Position numbers and translations under genes: made by a program
In this document: positions 49,910 to 59,914 of the stretch, piece by piece
Layout of the letters: every line of letters starts with the position of its first letter
How positions within the stretch are numbered: the first letter of the stretch is position 1
Assembly: GCA_965247435.1 (NCBI GenBank)
Contig: OZ252019.1
Coordinates: 4,526,001-4,590,000, forward strand
Direction: 5' to 3'
DNA from: Ilyomonas sp965247435
GTDB taxonomy: Bacteria > Bacteroidota > Bacteroidia > Chitinophagales > Chitinophagaceae
DNA length: 64,000 bases
The notes under the pieces: generated by a model
What the model was told of the DNA's origin: nothing
Database searches by the model: none
Seen by the model: the letters and a program-made list of their open reading frames with translations, nothing else

Positions 49910-52900
49910 ATGAGAATCTTTGCCTGCCTCCTTTGTTTGCTCCCTGCCCTAGGTTTTTTTACCGGTTGTAAAAATGATGCCGACAGCCGTAAAGTATTGC
50001 TGTTTGTAAAGACCAAAGGCTATCACCACGAGTCTATACCGGCAGGCGTTGCAGCCATTGTAAAGCTGGGCACCGAACAACATTTTAGCGTGGATACCAC
50101 TTCCGATGCAGCCAGGTTTACCGATAACGACCTGAAGCAATACAAGGCCGTTATATTCTTAAGCACCACCGGCAATCTCTTAAACAGCGATGAGCAGGTG
50201 GCTTTACAGCGGTATATAGAAGCGGGCGGCGGCTTTATGGGCATCCACGCGGCGGCCGATGCAGAATACAACTGGGCCTGGTATAATAAACTGGTAGGCG
50301 CTTACTTTAAAAGTCACCCCGGCAACCCCAACGTAAGAAAGGCCACCGTTGTAATTACCGATTCTGCCAATGCCGCCATGAAGGGCCTGCCACAGAAATG
50401 GGAACGCACCGATGAATGGTACAACTATAAGAACATCGCCCCCGATATTCATGTGCTGGCGGAGCTGGATGAAGACAGCTACGAAGGCGGCGAAAACGGG
50501 CGGAACCACCCCATTGCCTGGTATCACAACTTCGATGGCGGCCGGGCTTTTTATACCGGTGGCGGCCATACTACGGAAAGCTTCAGCGAGCCGCTTTTTT
50601 TGCAGCATCTGGCCGGCGGCATCCAATATGCTATGGGCAGCGATACTGCAAAGCTGGACTATGCTAAAGCGTATGCCACAAAAACACCGGAAGAAAACAG
50701 GTTTACCAAAGTAATTCTTACCAACGATTTAAACGAACCGATGGAGATTGCCGTAACGCCAGCTAACCACGTATATATCGTGGAGCGATCCGGTAACTTC
50801 TACGCTTATAATCCAACTGCCAATGCAACAAAACTGGTGTATAAATTCCCGGTAGTGCCCGATACCAAACAGGCTTTTGGCAATGGCCTGTTAGGTATGA
50901 CCATCGACCCGGATTTTGCTACCAATAAATACGTGTATTTCTTTTATACGCCTATCCAGCAACCGCTCCACCAGAATATTTCGAGGTTTAGAATGATCAG
51001 CGAAGATTCACTGGATGTTGCCTCGGAGAAAGTGCTGATACAAGTGCAGCTTGACCCCGAAGTGAGCGCCCATACCGGCGGTTCGCTGGCCTGGGACAAG
51101 CATAAAAATTTATTTATTTCCACCGGCGATAATACAGTGCCTTTTGAATCGGATGGCTATTCGCCCCTTGACGAAAGGCCGGGCAGAAAAACATTCGATG
51201 CACAACGCTCGGCCTCCAACCCGAACGACTTACGGGGTAAAGTATTGCGCATACATCCCGAAGAAGACGGAAGTTATACTATTCCGGCCGGTAACTTATT
51301 TGCAAAAGGCACCGCCGGCACAAGGCCGGAGATTTATACCATGGGTTGCCGCAATCCTTACCGCATCGCCATCAACAGCGAAACTTCTACCTTGTACTGG
51401 GGCGAAGTGGGCCCCGATGCCGGCGAAGATTCTAGGCACGGGCCGCGAGGCTATGACGAGTTTAACCAGGCAAAGAAACCCGGCTATTATGGCTGGCCTT
51501 ATTTTGTAGGTAACAACCGGGCTTACCATGATTCGGATTTTGCTACCAAACAGGTGGGCGCCTTGTTTAACCCGGCTGCACCGGTCAACACTTCGGTAAA
51601 CAATACCGGCCGGCAGCAATTACCGCCTGCCACAGCCGCCATGGTGTATTACCCGTACAGCTTTTACGATACTTTCCCCGACCTCGGTGAAGGTGGCCGC
51701 TGTGCCATTGCAGGCGCTTTTTATCATTACAACAAAAAAGGAGCGAAGAAAAACAGCATTCCCGAATACTACGACGATGCTTTGTTTGTAGGCGACTGGA
51801 TGCGCAACTGGATATATGTGTTGCGGTTTGATAAAGAAGAGAATTACCAGCGCATGGAAGCGTTTATGCCGCTGACAGGCGATTTCAGAAGGCCGATTGA
51901 CATGGATATAACGCCGGAGGGCGTGCTGTATGTGCTGGAATACGGCTCGGTATATGGCGCAGACAATGATGATGCGAGATTGGTAAGGGTGGACTATAAT
52001 GGCGGCAACAGGGCGCCGGTTGCAAAGATTACCGTGGATGACAGTGTTGGGCTGGCGCCGCTAAAAGTAAGCTTTAATGGCAGCAACAGCTATGACAACG
52101 ATGAGGACGACCAGCTGAAGTATGAATGGACATTTGAGGATGGCAAGACGGGTGCTACAGAAGCGGCTCCTGTTTATACTTTTAATAAGAAAGGCGTGTA
52201 TAAAGTACTGCTTAAAGTAACAGACCCTTCGGGAGCAAGCGCTATGGATACAATGGCAATAAAAGCGGGGAACACGGCGCCGCAATTAGCCATTGCAACA
52301 ACCGGCAACAGTTCCTTTTATTTCGGCAATGCATCGTTCGGTTACGCGGTAGATGTAAAAGATAAGGAAGACGCTGCTATTGACGCGCAGAAAGTACAGG
52401 TTACCTTAAATTATGTGCCTAAAGACGCAGGCACCTGGAAAACATCCGGCGGAGAAGGTACCTGGATAACGCCCGGTAAGACGCTGATCCAGACCAGCGA
52501 TTGCGGCGCCTGCCACCGCTTCGATTCAACCGTAATCGGCCCGGCTTTTATCGCCGTGTCGAAGCGCTACCAGGATAAGCCTTCCGAAATACCAAGACTT
52601 GCCGGTAAAATAATTACCGGCGGCGCCGGCGTTTGGGGCAACCACTACATGAATGCGCATCCGCAACTGAGTAAAGAACAAACGACCACTATCGTAAAAT
52701 ATATTCTTTCCCTTACGCAGCAACAAACCACGGCTGGCTTACCTGCCAAAGGAACTGCAGTCCTTCAACCGCCTTCCAACAGTCAGGAAGGAACGTATGT
52801 TTTAAATGCATCCTACACCGACGGTGGTAATGGCGTGGTACCCTTAACCAGCAGCCGGCAATTAGTGCTAAGGCCTCCAACCATTGAGGCCGAAGACGCA

Positions 52901-53245
52901 GATGTGGTAAGAAACATCCGGCGCAACGGAAACGGCTTGGGAAGTATTCATAACAAGTCGTACTTTGTTCTGAAAGCTATTGATCTCAAAGGCATCAGAC
53001 AAATCACCTATAACTATTCTTCCAAAGACATTGCCGCCGCCCTGGAAGTGCATATAGATTCATCAAAAGGCGCCGTTATCAGTACACTTAATTATCTGCC
53101 TACCGGCGATTGGGATAAGTACCGGCAGGTAACGGCAACGGTACAAGACCCCGGCGGTAAGCATGATTTGTATTTTGTATTTAAAAAAGATACAGAGCCC
53201 AACCACGATATGTTTTCACTGGATTGGCTACGCTTTAAACAATAG
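49910..53245 (+). CDS. Exported ThuA / PQQ sugar dehydrogenase / PKD / cytochrome c / CBM fusion
   Basis: 1111-aa lipoprotein (start ATG 49910; lipobox FFTGC). Domain order: ThuA-like trehalose-utilisation domain (~20-250; TGGGHTTESF), glucose/sorbosone dehydrogenase beta-propeller (~265-680; VTPANHVYIVERSG, GCRNPYRIAI), PKD domain (~700-790; FNGSNSYDNDEDDQLKYEWTF), a c-type heme segment with CGACHRF (~870) and a C-terminal carbohydrate-binding (CBM6-like) domain (IEAEDADVVR). It probably oxidises a sugar or aldose and passes electrons through the built-in cytochrome. Preceded by a RAYT unit, followed by a terminator. Confidence 0.93.
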   Translation: MRIFACLLCLLPALGFFTGCKNDADSRKVLLFVKTKGYHHESIPAGVAAIVKLGTEQHFSVDTTSDAARFTDNDLKQYKAVIFLSTTGNLLNSDEQVALQRYIEAGGGFMGIHAAADAEYNWAWYNKLVGAYFKSHPGNPNVRKATVVITDSANAAMKGLPQKWERTDEWYNYKNIAPDIHVLAELDEDSYEGGENGRNHPIAWYHNFDGGRAFYTGGGHTTESFSEPLFLQHLAGGIQYAMGSDTAKLDYAKAYATKTPEENRFTKVILTNDLNEPMEIAVTPANHVYIVERSGNFYAYNPTANATKLVYKFPVVPDTKQAFGNGLLGMTIDPDFATNKYVYFFYTPIQQPLHQNISRFRMISEDSLDVASEKVLIQVQLDPEVSAHTGGSLAWDKHKNLFISTGDNTVPFESDGYSPLDERPGRKTFDAQRSASNPNDLRGKVLRIHPEEDGSYTIPAGNLFAKGTAGTRPEIYTMGCRNPYRIAINSETSTLYWGEVGPDAGEDSRHGPRGYDEFNQAKKPGYYGWPYFVGNNRAYHDSDFATKQVGALFNPAAPVNTSVNNTGRQQLPPATAAMVYYPYSFYDTFPDLGEGGRCAIAGAFYHYNKKGAKKNSIPEYYDDALFVGDWMRNWIYVLRFDKEENYQRMEAFMPLTGDFRRPIDMDITPEGVLYVLEYGSVYGADNDDARLVRVDYNGGNRAPVAKITVDDSVGLAPLKVSFNGSNSYDNDEDDQLKYEWTFEDGKTGATEAAPVYTFNKKGVYKVLLKVTDPSGASAMDTMAIKAGNTAPQLAIATTGNSSFYFGNASFGYAVDVKDKEDAAIDAQKVQVTLNYVPKDAGTWKTSGGEGTWITPGKTLIQTSDCGACHRFDSTVIGPAFIAVSKRYQDKPSEIPRLAGKIITGGAGVWGNHYMNAHPQLSKEQTTTIVKYILSLTQQQTTAGLPAKGTAVLQPPSNSQEGTYVLNASYTDGGNGVVPLTSSRQLVLRPPTIEAEDADVVRNIRRNGNGLGSIHNKSYFVLKAIDLKGIRQITYNYSSKDIAAALEVHIDSSKGAVISTLNYLPTGDWDKYRQVTATVQDPGGKHDLYFVFKKDTEPNHDMFSLDWLRFKQ

Positions 53246-53258
53246 TGATTATTACTAC

Positions 53259-53284
53259 AAAAAGCCTCTTTACTGAGGCTTTTT
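53259..53284 (+). terminator. Terminator after the ThuA fusion gene
   Basis: AAAAAGCCTC / GAGGCTTTTT with a six-base loop, 13 bp after the stop. Confidence 0.9.
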
Positions 53285-53352
53285 GGTTTTTTATATAAAA
53301 GCGGTTTGGGTTTAAAAAACCGTTCAAACGGTTAGGGAGGCAGTCATTGCGT

Positions 53353-53382
53353 TATAGCCCGCCGTTTAAACGGCGGGCTATA
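53353..53382. repeat. 30-bp perfect palindrome
   Basis: TATAGCCCGCCG-TTTAAA-CGGCGGGCTATA, an exact self-complementary sequence, with a related CCGTTCAAACGG dyad just upstream at about 53319-53330. Probably a dispersed intergenic hairpin or terminator between converging genes. Confidence 0.7.
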
Positions 53383-53527
53383 GAAGTCGCCTTATTCCCT
53401 GAATAAATTTATACGTTTACAGCGTTGTAATGCAGGTTATAACGATGCTCCTTTAGCCAAGTTTTCACTATAAGTAAAAACACTCTATAGCTTCAATTAC
53501 AGATTTCCTGCTTATCCTGTTTCTTTA

Positions 53528-54538
53528 TTATTGCACCTTTAACCGGTATCCAAACAGGGCAATGATCAGCACGCTGGAAAGGAGCAGGTGCAAGGGTTGC
53601 GCAGCGGCGGGTATGTTTGCATTCAGCAGAATCAAACCAAGTAATATAGTACCAACAACGGATGCAAGTATAAGCGAAGCAGAACGTTGCAAGGTTTTGT
53701 AAGGCAGCGATTGCCAGAACAGATAAATGCACAGCAGGGCGGAGATCCAGGCCGAGTATTGATGCACATTAAACCAGTTATTGAGATGGCTTATCCAGGT
53801 GTCGCGGCCGGCATAGCTCATGGCTAAGGATATCTCATCTACCTGCTCTCTTACATCGGTACCCAAAACAATTTGCGCCAGCACTGCCACCAATGCGATG
53901 GTGCTTAGCCATTTTAATCGTGTGCTCCTTACCCGTTCTTCACGCTTTACCTTATGAATGATGATTACCGCTACTGCCGCTATCAGCAAGGCCAGCAGCA
54001 TGTGCAGCGTTACTTTTACAACAGCCAGATTCGTATCTACCACTACTTTGCCCAGCCAGGCTTCAAAGCCGGTAAGCAGCAATAAAGACAGCGACCAATA
54101 CACAACAGCACGGCGCGTTTTATAAAACAACCGGAAACTCCAGATAATATGCGCGATGATAATAAAGCCCAGCAAGCCGGTGGTTAAGCGGTTGATGTAT
54201 TCTATCCAGGTTTGATAAACATTAAACTTTGCGTAATTGTTTTTTTCGTATTGCTGCCAGTCGGCTGCTCTATAAGTACCGCTGCTTTGGAAAGCCCCTT
54301 TTGCATACTTCAGGCTGTCGTTGTAAATAATAAACTGCCCGGCCTTGTAGCTATGATTGGCCCGGAAGTGTACCTGGTACTCCTGCGTGGGCGGTATGGC
54401 ATTGCCAAAGCAGGTAGGCCAGTCGGGGCAGCCCATACCGCTTTGCGTGGTACGCACAATACTGCCGGCGAGTATCACCAGGAACACAGAAACCAAGAGC
54501 AATTTTGTAAAAGAAAGGTACCGCTTGTATTGCTGCAT
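53528..54538 (-). CDS. ctaA: Heme A synthase, COX15/CtaA family
   Basis: 336-aa membrane protein with eight hydrophobic segments that oxidises heme O to heme A for cytochrome oxidase. Typical features: RTTQSGMGCPDWPTCFG with a Cys pair, conserved histidines in FRANHSY, HIIWSF, HMLLALL and FNVHQYSA/LHLLL, and WIEYINRLTTGLLG. Length is normal. It stands alone on the minus strand, divergent from rnhB. Confidence 0.95.
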   Translation of the reverse strand: MQQYKRYLSFTKLLLVSVFLVILAGSIVRTTQSGMGCPDWPTCFGNAIPPTQEYQVHFRANHSYKAGQFIIYNDSLKYAKGAFQSSGTYRAADWQQYEKNNYAKFNVYQTWIEYINRLTTGLLGFIIIAHIIWSFRLFYKTRRAVVYWSLSLLLLTGFEAWLGKVVVDTNLAVVKVTLHMLLALLIAAVAVIIIHKVKREERVRSTRLKWLSTIALVAVLAQIVLGTDVREQVDEISLAMSYAGRDTWISHLNNWFNVHQYSAWISALLCIYLFWQSLPYKTLQRSASLILASVVGTILLGLILLNANIPAAAQPLHLLLSSVLIIALFGYRLKVQ

Positions 54539-54671
54539 GAACTTGAATAATTGAATAAGCTGCGCAAAAATAGAACAGGATTTACACGCGGTCTAAAGTT
54601 TAAAGAAGATTAGCAAATGCTTATGCGCAGCTTTGTTCAGGGCGGTTTAATTTTACAGAAAGAATACCTTT

Positions 54672-55250
54672 TTGCTGCAATCTTTTTATCATAAAACATT
54701 TATAGAAGCAGGCTGTGATGAAGCCGGCCGTGGCTGCTTTGCCGGGCCGGTGTTTGCGGCGGCCGTTATCTTACCCAAAAAGTTTCGGCACCCGGTGCTG
54801 AACGACAGCAAGCAGCTAAGCGCAGCACAACGGTACGAACTGCGGAAAGTAATTGAAGACAAAGCCATAGCGCATGCAGTGGCCATGACCGACCACGAAG
54901 AAATAGACCGCATTAATATTTTGCAGGCTTCTTTTAAAGCCATGCACGCGGCCCTTGACAGGCTGCCGGTATTGCCGGAATTGTTGTTAATTGATGGTAA
55001 CCGTTTTACACCTTACAAAGAGGTACAGCACCATTGCATTGTAGAAGGTGATGGCTTATATATGAGCATTGCGGCGGCCAGTATCCTCGCAAAGACTTAC
55101 CGCGACGATTATATGCTTCGCCTGCACGAAGAGCACCCGCAGTACAACTGGAAACAGAATAAAGGGTATGGCACCAAAGAGCATCGTGCTGCAATAGCTG
55201 CCTATGGTTTATGCAAGTACCACCGGAGAAGTTTTCGTATTGAATGCTGA
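54672..55250 (+). CDS. rnhB: Ribonuclease HII
   Basis: 192-aa endonuclease that removes ribonucleotides from DNA. Motifs: AGCDEAGRGCFAGPVFAAAV (first catalytic Asp/Glu), LNDSKQLSAAQR, SIAAASILAKTYRDD and the C-terminal WKQNKGYGTKEHRAAI. Translation appears to begin at TTG 54672; no ATG precedes the conserved core. Confidence 0.96.
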   Translation: MLQSFYHKTFIEAGCDEAGRGCFAGPVFAAAVILPKKFRHPVLNDSKQLSAAQRYELRKVIEDKAIAHAVAMTDHEEIDRINILQASFKAMHAALDRLPVLPELLLIDGNRFTPYKEVQHHCIVEGDGLYMSIAAASILAKTYRDDYMLRLHEEHPQYNWKQNKGYGTKEHRAAIAAYGLCKYHRRSFRIEC

Positions 55251-55348
55251 AGATGTAATATTTACTATTTTTAATGTGTCTCTTTATAAGATTCTTTTTA
55301 AAACAGCTTCTTCAACCTGTTTATTTAAACCCATTACCTGTTTAAATA

Positions 55349-55972
55349 CTACACTTCCGCTTCGTTCCATTCCCCGGCGCCCTGCCGTATTACCTTGTAA
55401 TCATCGGTCGTGCAGTCCACAATAGTAGAAGGCACCATATTGCCCATGCCGCCGTCAATCACAATATCCACACGGTTTTTAAAGTTTTCGTACATCAGCT
55501 CCGGGTCGGTATATTCTTCTACCATATCGCCCGGCAGAGACGCTGACAAAATAGGAGAATCCAGCTCCCGAACGATGGTACGGGCAATGGTATTATCCGG
55601 TACGCGCAGGCCAATCGTGCTTTTTTTACTTTGTAAAATTTTAGGCACTTCGCGGCTGGCGGGCAGTATAAATGTAAAGGCGCCGGGTAAATAATTCTTT
55701 AACAAGCGATATAACGGCGTGCTGATACTGCGGGTATATTTACTTAAATCGCTGAGGTCGTAGCACACAAAACTTAACTGCGCTTTAGCCGGGTCTATCT
55801 GCTTAATGCGGGCAATACGGTCCACCGCTTTGTGCTGAAAAATATTACAGCCAAGTCCATAAATGGTATCGGTAGGATAGATGATAACCCCGCCATCCTG
55901 CAGGCACTCTACAATAGTCTTAATATGGCGCATATTAGGATTATCCGGATGAACGTGTAACAGCATAGCCAT
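55349..55972 (-). CDS. YrdC/Sua5-family threonylcarbamoyl-AMP synthase-like protein
   Basis: 207-aa YciO/YrdC-type protein. Marks: GGVIIYPTDTIYGLGCN, IARIKQIDPAK (KRxxxK-like), YLPGAFTFILPAS, STIGLRVPDNTIA and STIVDCTTDDYKVIRQGAG. Family members make threonylcarbamoyl-AMP for the tRNA modification t6A at position 37. The short form without the C-terminal Sua5 domain could alternatively be a YciO-like paralogue. Confidence 0.9.
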   Translation of the reverse strand: MAMLLHVHPDNPNMRHIKTIVECLQDGGVIIYPTDTIYGLGCNIFQHKAVDRIARIKQIDPAKAQLSFVCYDLSDLSKYTRSISTPLYRLLKNYLPGAFTFILPASREVPKILQSKKSTIGLRVPDNTIARTIVRELDSPILSASLPGDMVEEYTDPELMYENFKNRVDIVIDGGMGNMVPSTIVDCTTDDYKVIRQGAGEWNEAEV

Positions 55973-56050
55973 TTGTTTTAAAAACTTTATTACCTATAAT
56001 AAGAAATTGTTAACAACCAGTTCGCTTTATTTTTGCAAAAATGTAACCAA

Positions 56051-56959
56051 ATGCAATTGCATGCTGTAGATAAGGTAAATGATATATCGCCGGAGGATTT
56101 TAAGAAAGAATATTACGACACCGGCAAGCCGGTGGTGCTTCGCAATCTTGCCAAACGGTGGCCTGCTTATCACAAATGGACCTGGGATTATTTTAAAGAG
56201 GTAGCCGGCGATAAAAAAATAGCTATTTACAACAATGTAAAAAGTGATGCATATACACCCATCAATAAAGCAGATGATTACACCACCTTTGGCGAATACA
56301 TAGACATGATAAGCAAAGGGCCTGCTGAATGGCGTATTTTTTTCTTCAATATTTTTGCGCATGCGCCGCAACTGAAAGCCGATTTTACCTGGCCGGATAA
56401 TTATGTAAAAGGCTTTCTCAAGACGCTCCCTTCCCTGTTTGCAGGCGGCCAGGGCTCCATTACACACATGCATTTTGATATAGACCTGCCAAACATTGTA
56501 CACACGCAGTTCATCGGTAAAAAGCGGGTGCTGCTTTTCCCCAACGAGGAGCAATACAAACTCTACCGCAAGCCTTTTGAGGTGTTGAGCTTAGCCGATT
56601 TCAGCAATTATTACGATCCGCAAAAAAGCAAAATAGATACGGCTAAATTTCCCGCCGTGGAGCTGGCCAAAGGCTATGATGTGATACTGGAGCATGGCGA
56701 CACGCTGTTTATGCCAAGCGGTTACTGGCACCACATGGAGTACCTTGAAAGTGGTTTTGCCATGAGCCTGCGCGCCTGGAACAAATCTTTAACCGGCAAA
56801 ATAAGCGGCGCCTGGAACGTAATAGGCATGCGCAATATAGATACGCTGATGAAGAAGACCATGCCCATGAAATGGTACGGCTGGAAGCAACAAAAGATAT
56901 TTGAAGCGGCAGGGAAAGAAGTGGCAGACAAAGGCCGGCCGGCTACCGTTAACGGGTAA
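56051..56959 (+). CDS. Cupin-like/JmjC-domain oxygenase-like protein
   Basis: 302-aa protein of the cupin_8/JmjC type, Fe(II)- and 2-oxoglutarate-dependent hydroxylases that modify proteins or small molecules. Iron ligands: HMHFDID (HxD near residue 145) and distal His in SGYWHHMEY; the 2-oxoglutarate Lys may be in FIGKKRVLLFP. The N-terminal KEYYDTGKPVVLRNLAKRWPA is characteristic. Start ATG 56051 is preferred to an upstream ATG at 56033. Confidence 0.88.
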   Translation: MQLHAVDKVNDISPEDFKKEYYDTGKPVVLRNLAKRWPAYHKWTWDYFKEVAGDKKIAIYNNVKSDAYTPINKADDYTTFGEYIDMISKGPAEWRIFFFNIFAHAPQLKADFTWPDNYVKGFLKTLPSLFAGGQGSITHMHFDIDLPNIVHTQFIGKKRVLLFPNEEQYKLYRKPFEVLSLADFSNYYDPQKSKIDTAKFPAVELAKGYDVILEHGDTLFMPSGYWHHMEYLESGFAMSLRAWNKSLTGKISGAWNVIGMRNIDTLMKKTMPMKWYGWKQQKIFEAAGKEVADKGRPATVNG

Positions 56960-57096
56960 AAAGAATGATAAGAGGTAAGACGATAGTTCACAGCAATGCC
57001 ACATTGACTTAGCTATTAAAAACTACCACTTGCTGTGATAAACTAACAGTAATCCTATGTGAAATAGCGAGTCATCATTATGCTTAATTTACGCTG

Positions 57097-57834
57097 ATGA
57101 AAAAAAGCAAAGTAATTGTATTAGCCGGCTGTATTTTTTCCTGCTTCCATGCTGCTGCGCAATTCAATGATTCTGTTCATTACCGTTTCCGGTACACGGC
57201 TACCGGCTCTTTAAATAAAACAAATGGCGGCAATGCATACCTGCTTAGCAACGGTGTTGGTTTTAACCTGAATAAACAAAAGATTACCTCCAATACGTAT
57301 GCAAACTGGGTGTACGGCCAGCAAAATAAAACCCTTACCAACAACGACTTTTCGGCCATTACCGATATTGATTTTTTAAAGAAAGTGCACCGGTTATATT
57401 TCTGGTCGCTGTTGAACTATGAAACCAGTTATTCGCTTAAAACGAAATACCTTTTTCAGCCGGGTGCAGGCATTGGTTATGTGTTTTTAGACAGCGCCGG
57501 CGCGAGCCTGATTGTAAGCGATGGCATTTTATACGAAGTGGCCAACCTTACCAGCCCTACGTTTGGCAAGGAAAAGTACCAGACTTTACGCAATTCGCTG
57601 CGGGTGAAGTATCATTTTGTAATCAGCAATGTTGTTGTACTGGATGGCGCCGATTACTGGCAGCCATCCCTTTCTTCTTTTAAAGATTATATCTACAAGC
57701 TTAATAACACTTTATCTTTCAGGCTGCGGCAATGGCTTAACCTTACGGCCGCATTCAGTTACAATAAAATAAGCCGCACCAACAGCGAAAACCTGCTGCT
57801 GACTTTTGGAATAACTTTGGATAAATATTTTTAG
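57097..57834 (+). CDS. DUF481-family outer membrane-type protein
   Basis: 245-aa exported protein (signal peptide to AAAQ, about residue 22) made of alternating beta strands such as YRFRYTATGSLN, YFWSLLNYETSY and FQPGAGIGYVFL, ending in LLLTFGITLDKYF, a typical outer-membrane beta-barrel C-terminus. Matches the DUF481 (YdiY-like) group, often linked to salt or envelope stress. A thioredoxin gene follows after 26 bp. Confidence 0.85.
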   Translation: MKKSKVIVLAGCIFSCFHAAAQFNDSVHYRFRYTATGSLNKTNGGNAYLLSNGVGFNLNKQKITSNTYANWVYGQQNKTLTNNDFSAITDIDFLKKVHRLYFWSLLNYETSYSLKTKYLFQPGAGIGYVFLDSAGASLIVSDGILYEVANLTSPTFGKEKYQTLRNSLRVKYHFVISNVVVLDGADYWQPSLSSFKDYIYKLNNTLSFRLRQWLNLTAAFSYNKISRTNSENLLLTFGITLDKYF

Positions 57835-57860
57835 TTCGGTCATTACAAAACAGCTAACCT

Positions 57861-58160
57861 ATGAATGCCTTTCAGCAAGTAATACATTCGGATAAGCCCG
57901 TGCTGGTAGATTTCTTTGCTACCTGGTGCGGCCCGTGCAAAACAATGTCGCCGATATTAGAACAGGTAAAGCAATCGCTCGGTGATGCGGTAACCATTAT
58001 AAAAGTGGATGTTGATAAAAATCCGCAGGCAGCCGGTGCTTACGGGGTACAGGGCGTACCGACACTGATACTCTTCAAAAACGGCCAGGTAAAATGGCGG
58101 CAAAGCGGCGTGCTGCAGGCGAGCGCGTTGGTGAATGTGATAAAGCAACACCAGGCATAA
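57861..58160 (+). CDS. trxA: Thioredoxin
   Basis: 99-aa cytoplasmic thioredoxin with the redox site FFATWCGPCKTMSP (WCGPC near residue 25) and the cis-Pro loop QGVPTLILFKNG. It is slightly short compared with ~105 aa but complete. It reduces disulfides of ribonucleotide reductase, PAPS reductase and others. Confidence 0.95.
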   Translation: MNAFQQVIHSDKPVLVDFFATWCGPCKTMSPILEQVKQSLGDAVTIIKVDVDKNPQAAGAYGVQGVPTLILFKNGQVKWRQSGVLQASALVNVIKQHQA

Positions 58161-58365
58161 GTCAACAACGGAAAGCAGGCAAGTGCATTGTTAAAATTAA
58201 AATGAAGATGAGCTGCCAAACCCTTGAATGCTCTTTAAAAATGATTACAGTAGTTATATCTATGACTACTATTTGATGGCGGGGATGCCATCAACCGCAC
58301 AGACATAAAACCCGCAAAATATTCGTTGCCCCACTATATTATTAAGCGGCTTGTTGTACAAAAAC

Positions 58366-59133
58366 CTAACTGTGTCCCAAATTGTATCTTATTGCCGATG
58401 CCGCACCTTTCTTCTTTATGTGAGCAATTGATTTGTTGATATATTTTTTTCTTATTTCGTCCAGTGCGACTTCTCCGTTAAAGCCGTATCCAATTTTTGT
58501 TTGCCCGTGTCTTTTTGCTTTTGGAGTAAATCCTCTTTCTTTCTTATACCATTCCGTCACTTCAAAAACTTCTACAACCAACCCACGGTATTCACTTAAA
58601 ACATATTTTAAACTTGGCAGTTTATCTTTGTTAATTGTCCAGATTTCTTTCGTTGCTTCATAAATACTGCTTTCACCTTTTCCTCGTTGGTACTTTTTAT
58701 TTATATTGATAAGGATACAGTTATTCTCAATCTCATTTAACCGTTCGGCATTATAAAGTCTTACAATTTCATCTGAAGTCATGAGCCCTTTTTCTATTGA
58801 GTTGTGCCCGCCAACCTGGTTAGAGAGTAAAATATTACAATATCTGAAAGCGTCAATTAATGAAGCCTCAATCTGGAATGCTTCCATCTCTGTTAAACCG
58901 TGTCTTACAATGATGTGTTCAACAGCCTGACCGCTTTTACTGATTTCTTTTATTTTATTATACTTGGCATTTGTTGTATCCAAATCTGTCAGTGCGCAGC
59001 TTAAGTGATTAAAAATTCTGTTTTCAAAACCTTTTCCTATATAAAACGGCTTATTGTCGGCCGGGTCAATAAGCATATAGACATAATAATTGAGGTGCTG
59101 TTTTGTCTTTTCGTCAAACATTAGGAGTGTCAT
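58366..59133 (-). CDS. GIY-YIG nuclease-family protein (LEM-3-like)
   Basis: 255-aa protein with an N-terminal GIY-YIG domain: YYVYMLIDPADNKPFYIGKG, catalytic Arg in ENRIFNHL and a Glu in MEAFQIEASLIDAF, with conserved NQVGGHNS. The C-terminal ~120 residues resemble the extension of LEM-3-type GIY-YIG proteins of unknown target. AT-rich, alone on the minus strand; a possible defence or mobile endonuclease. Confidence 0.85.
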   Translation of the reverse strand: MTLLMFDEKTKQHLNYYVYMLIDPADNKPFYIGKGFENRIFNHLSCALTDLDTTNAKYNKIKEISKSGQAVEHIIVRHGLTEMEAFQIEASLIDAFRYCNILLSNQVGGHNSIEKGLMTSDEIVRLYNAERLNEIENNCILININKKYQRGKGESSIYEATKEIWTINKDKLPSLKYVLSEYRGLVVEVFEVTEWYKKERGFTPKAKRHGQTKIGYGFNGEVALDEIRKKYINKSIAHIKKKGAASAIRYNLGHS

Positions 59134-59337
59134 TTAAATTTGCAGGTAACATGGCAGAAGCTACAACATTTTAAATATTATTTGGCCGCTGCAAGCAAAT
59201 GAACTGCTGTGTGCATTACCACGGAAAATAGTATTATCCATTCTATTAAAAGTAACACAGCCAACCAGAAATAAGTCTGAAGAGATAACTTACTGCATGT
59301 GAATCAATCTTTCATGGATTTTATGGAATCAATCAAC

Positions 59338-59820
59338 TTACTCTTTACCTTTTTTTATCAATGCCATTGCTTCTTCCGCTTCTACCCGCCCCAGGGGTTT
59401 AAATTTTTTGCCGGTCAGCTCATTATAGGTTTTAAAAAAAACTTCTAACTGGTTTATCATATCCTTTGGAAAATCGTTCATCGTTTGCACATGGGCAAAC
59501 TGTTCTGATACTTCCGGCACGCCGATAAAGCGATCGTTGCGCAAGGTTTCGCCGTTCCTTTCGGTTTGCGCTGCTTTAATGCCACCGATAAGGCGGCAGT
59601 CTATATTACAGCCGGTAAATGTTACAAATTCGGAAATGATAATAATGTCCAGCGGGTCGCCGTCTTCTCCTTTGGTACCCGGGATAAGGCCAAAGTCGAA
59701 TGGAAAAACCATCCCCGCCGGCATTACTTTCGTTAGTTTAAAAAAATGCGTGTCTGCTTCGTACGTATATTTCTGGCCGCTTCCTTTTGGTGTTTCTATA
59801 ATGGCAGTTATTGTATCCAT
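59338..59820 (-). CDS. ppa: Inorganic pyrophosphatase
   Basis: 160-aa soluble family I pyrophosphatase hydrolysing PPi to phosphate. The signature EDGDPLDIIII (metal-binding Asp triad), PFDFGLIPGTKG, YTYEADTHFFKL and DRFIGVPEVS are present. Hydrophobic and normal in length for the Bacteroidota form. Cytoplasmic. Confidence 0.95.
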   Translation of the reverse strand: MDTITAIIETPKGSGQKYTYEADTHFFKLTKVMPAGMVFPFDFGLIPGTKGEDGDPLDIIIISEFVTFTGCNIDCRLIGGIKAAQTERNGETLRNDRFIGVPEVSEQFAHVQTMNDFPKDMINQLEVFFKTYNELTGKKFKPLGRVEAEEAMALIKKGKE

Positions 59821-59914
59821 TGTTATTGTCAGTTTTTAATTGTCAATTTTCAATTAAAAAAATGAAGAAGCTTATAGTTTGTGCAATTCAATCAGCCATT
59901 AACAATATTACAAT

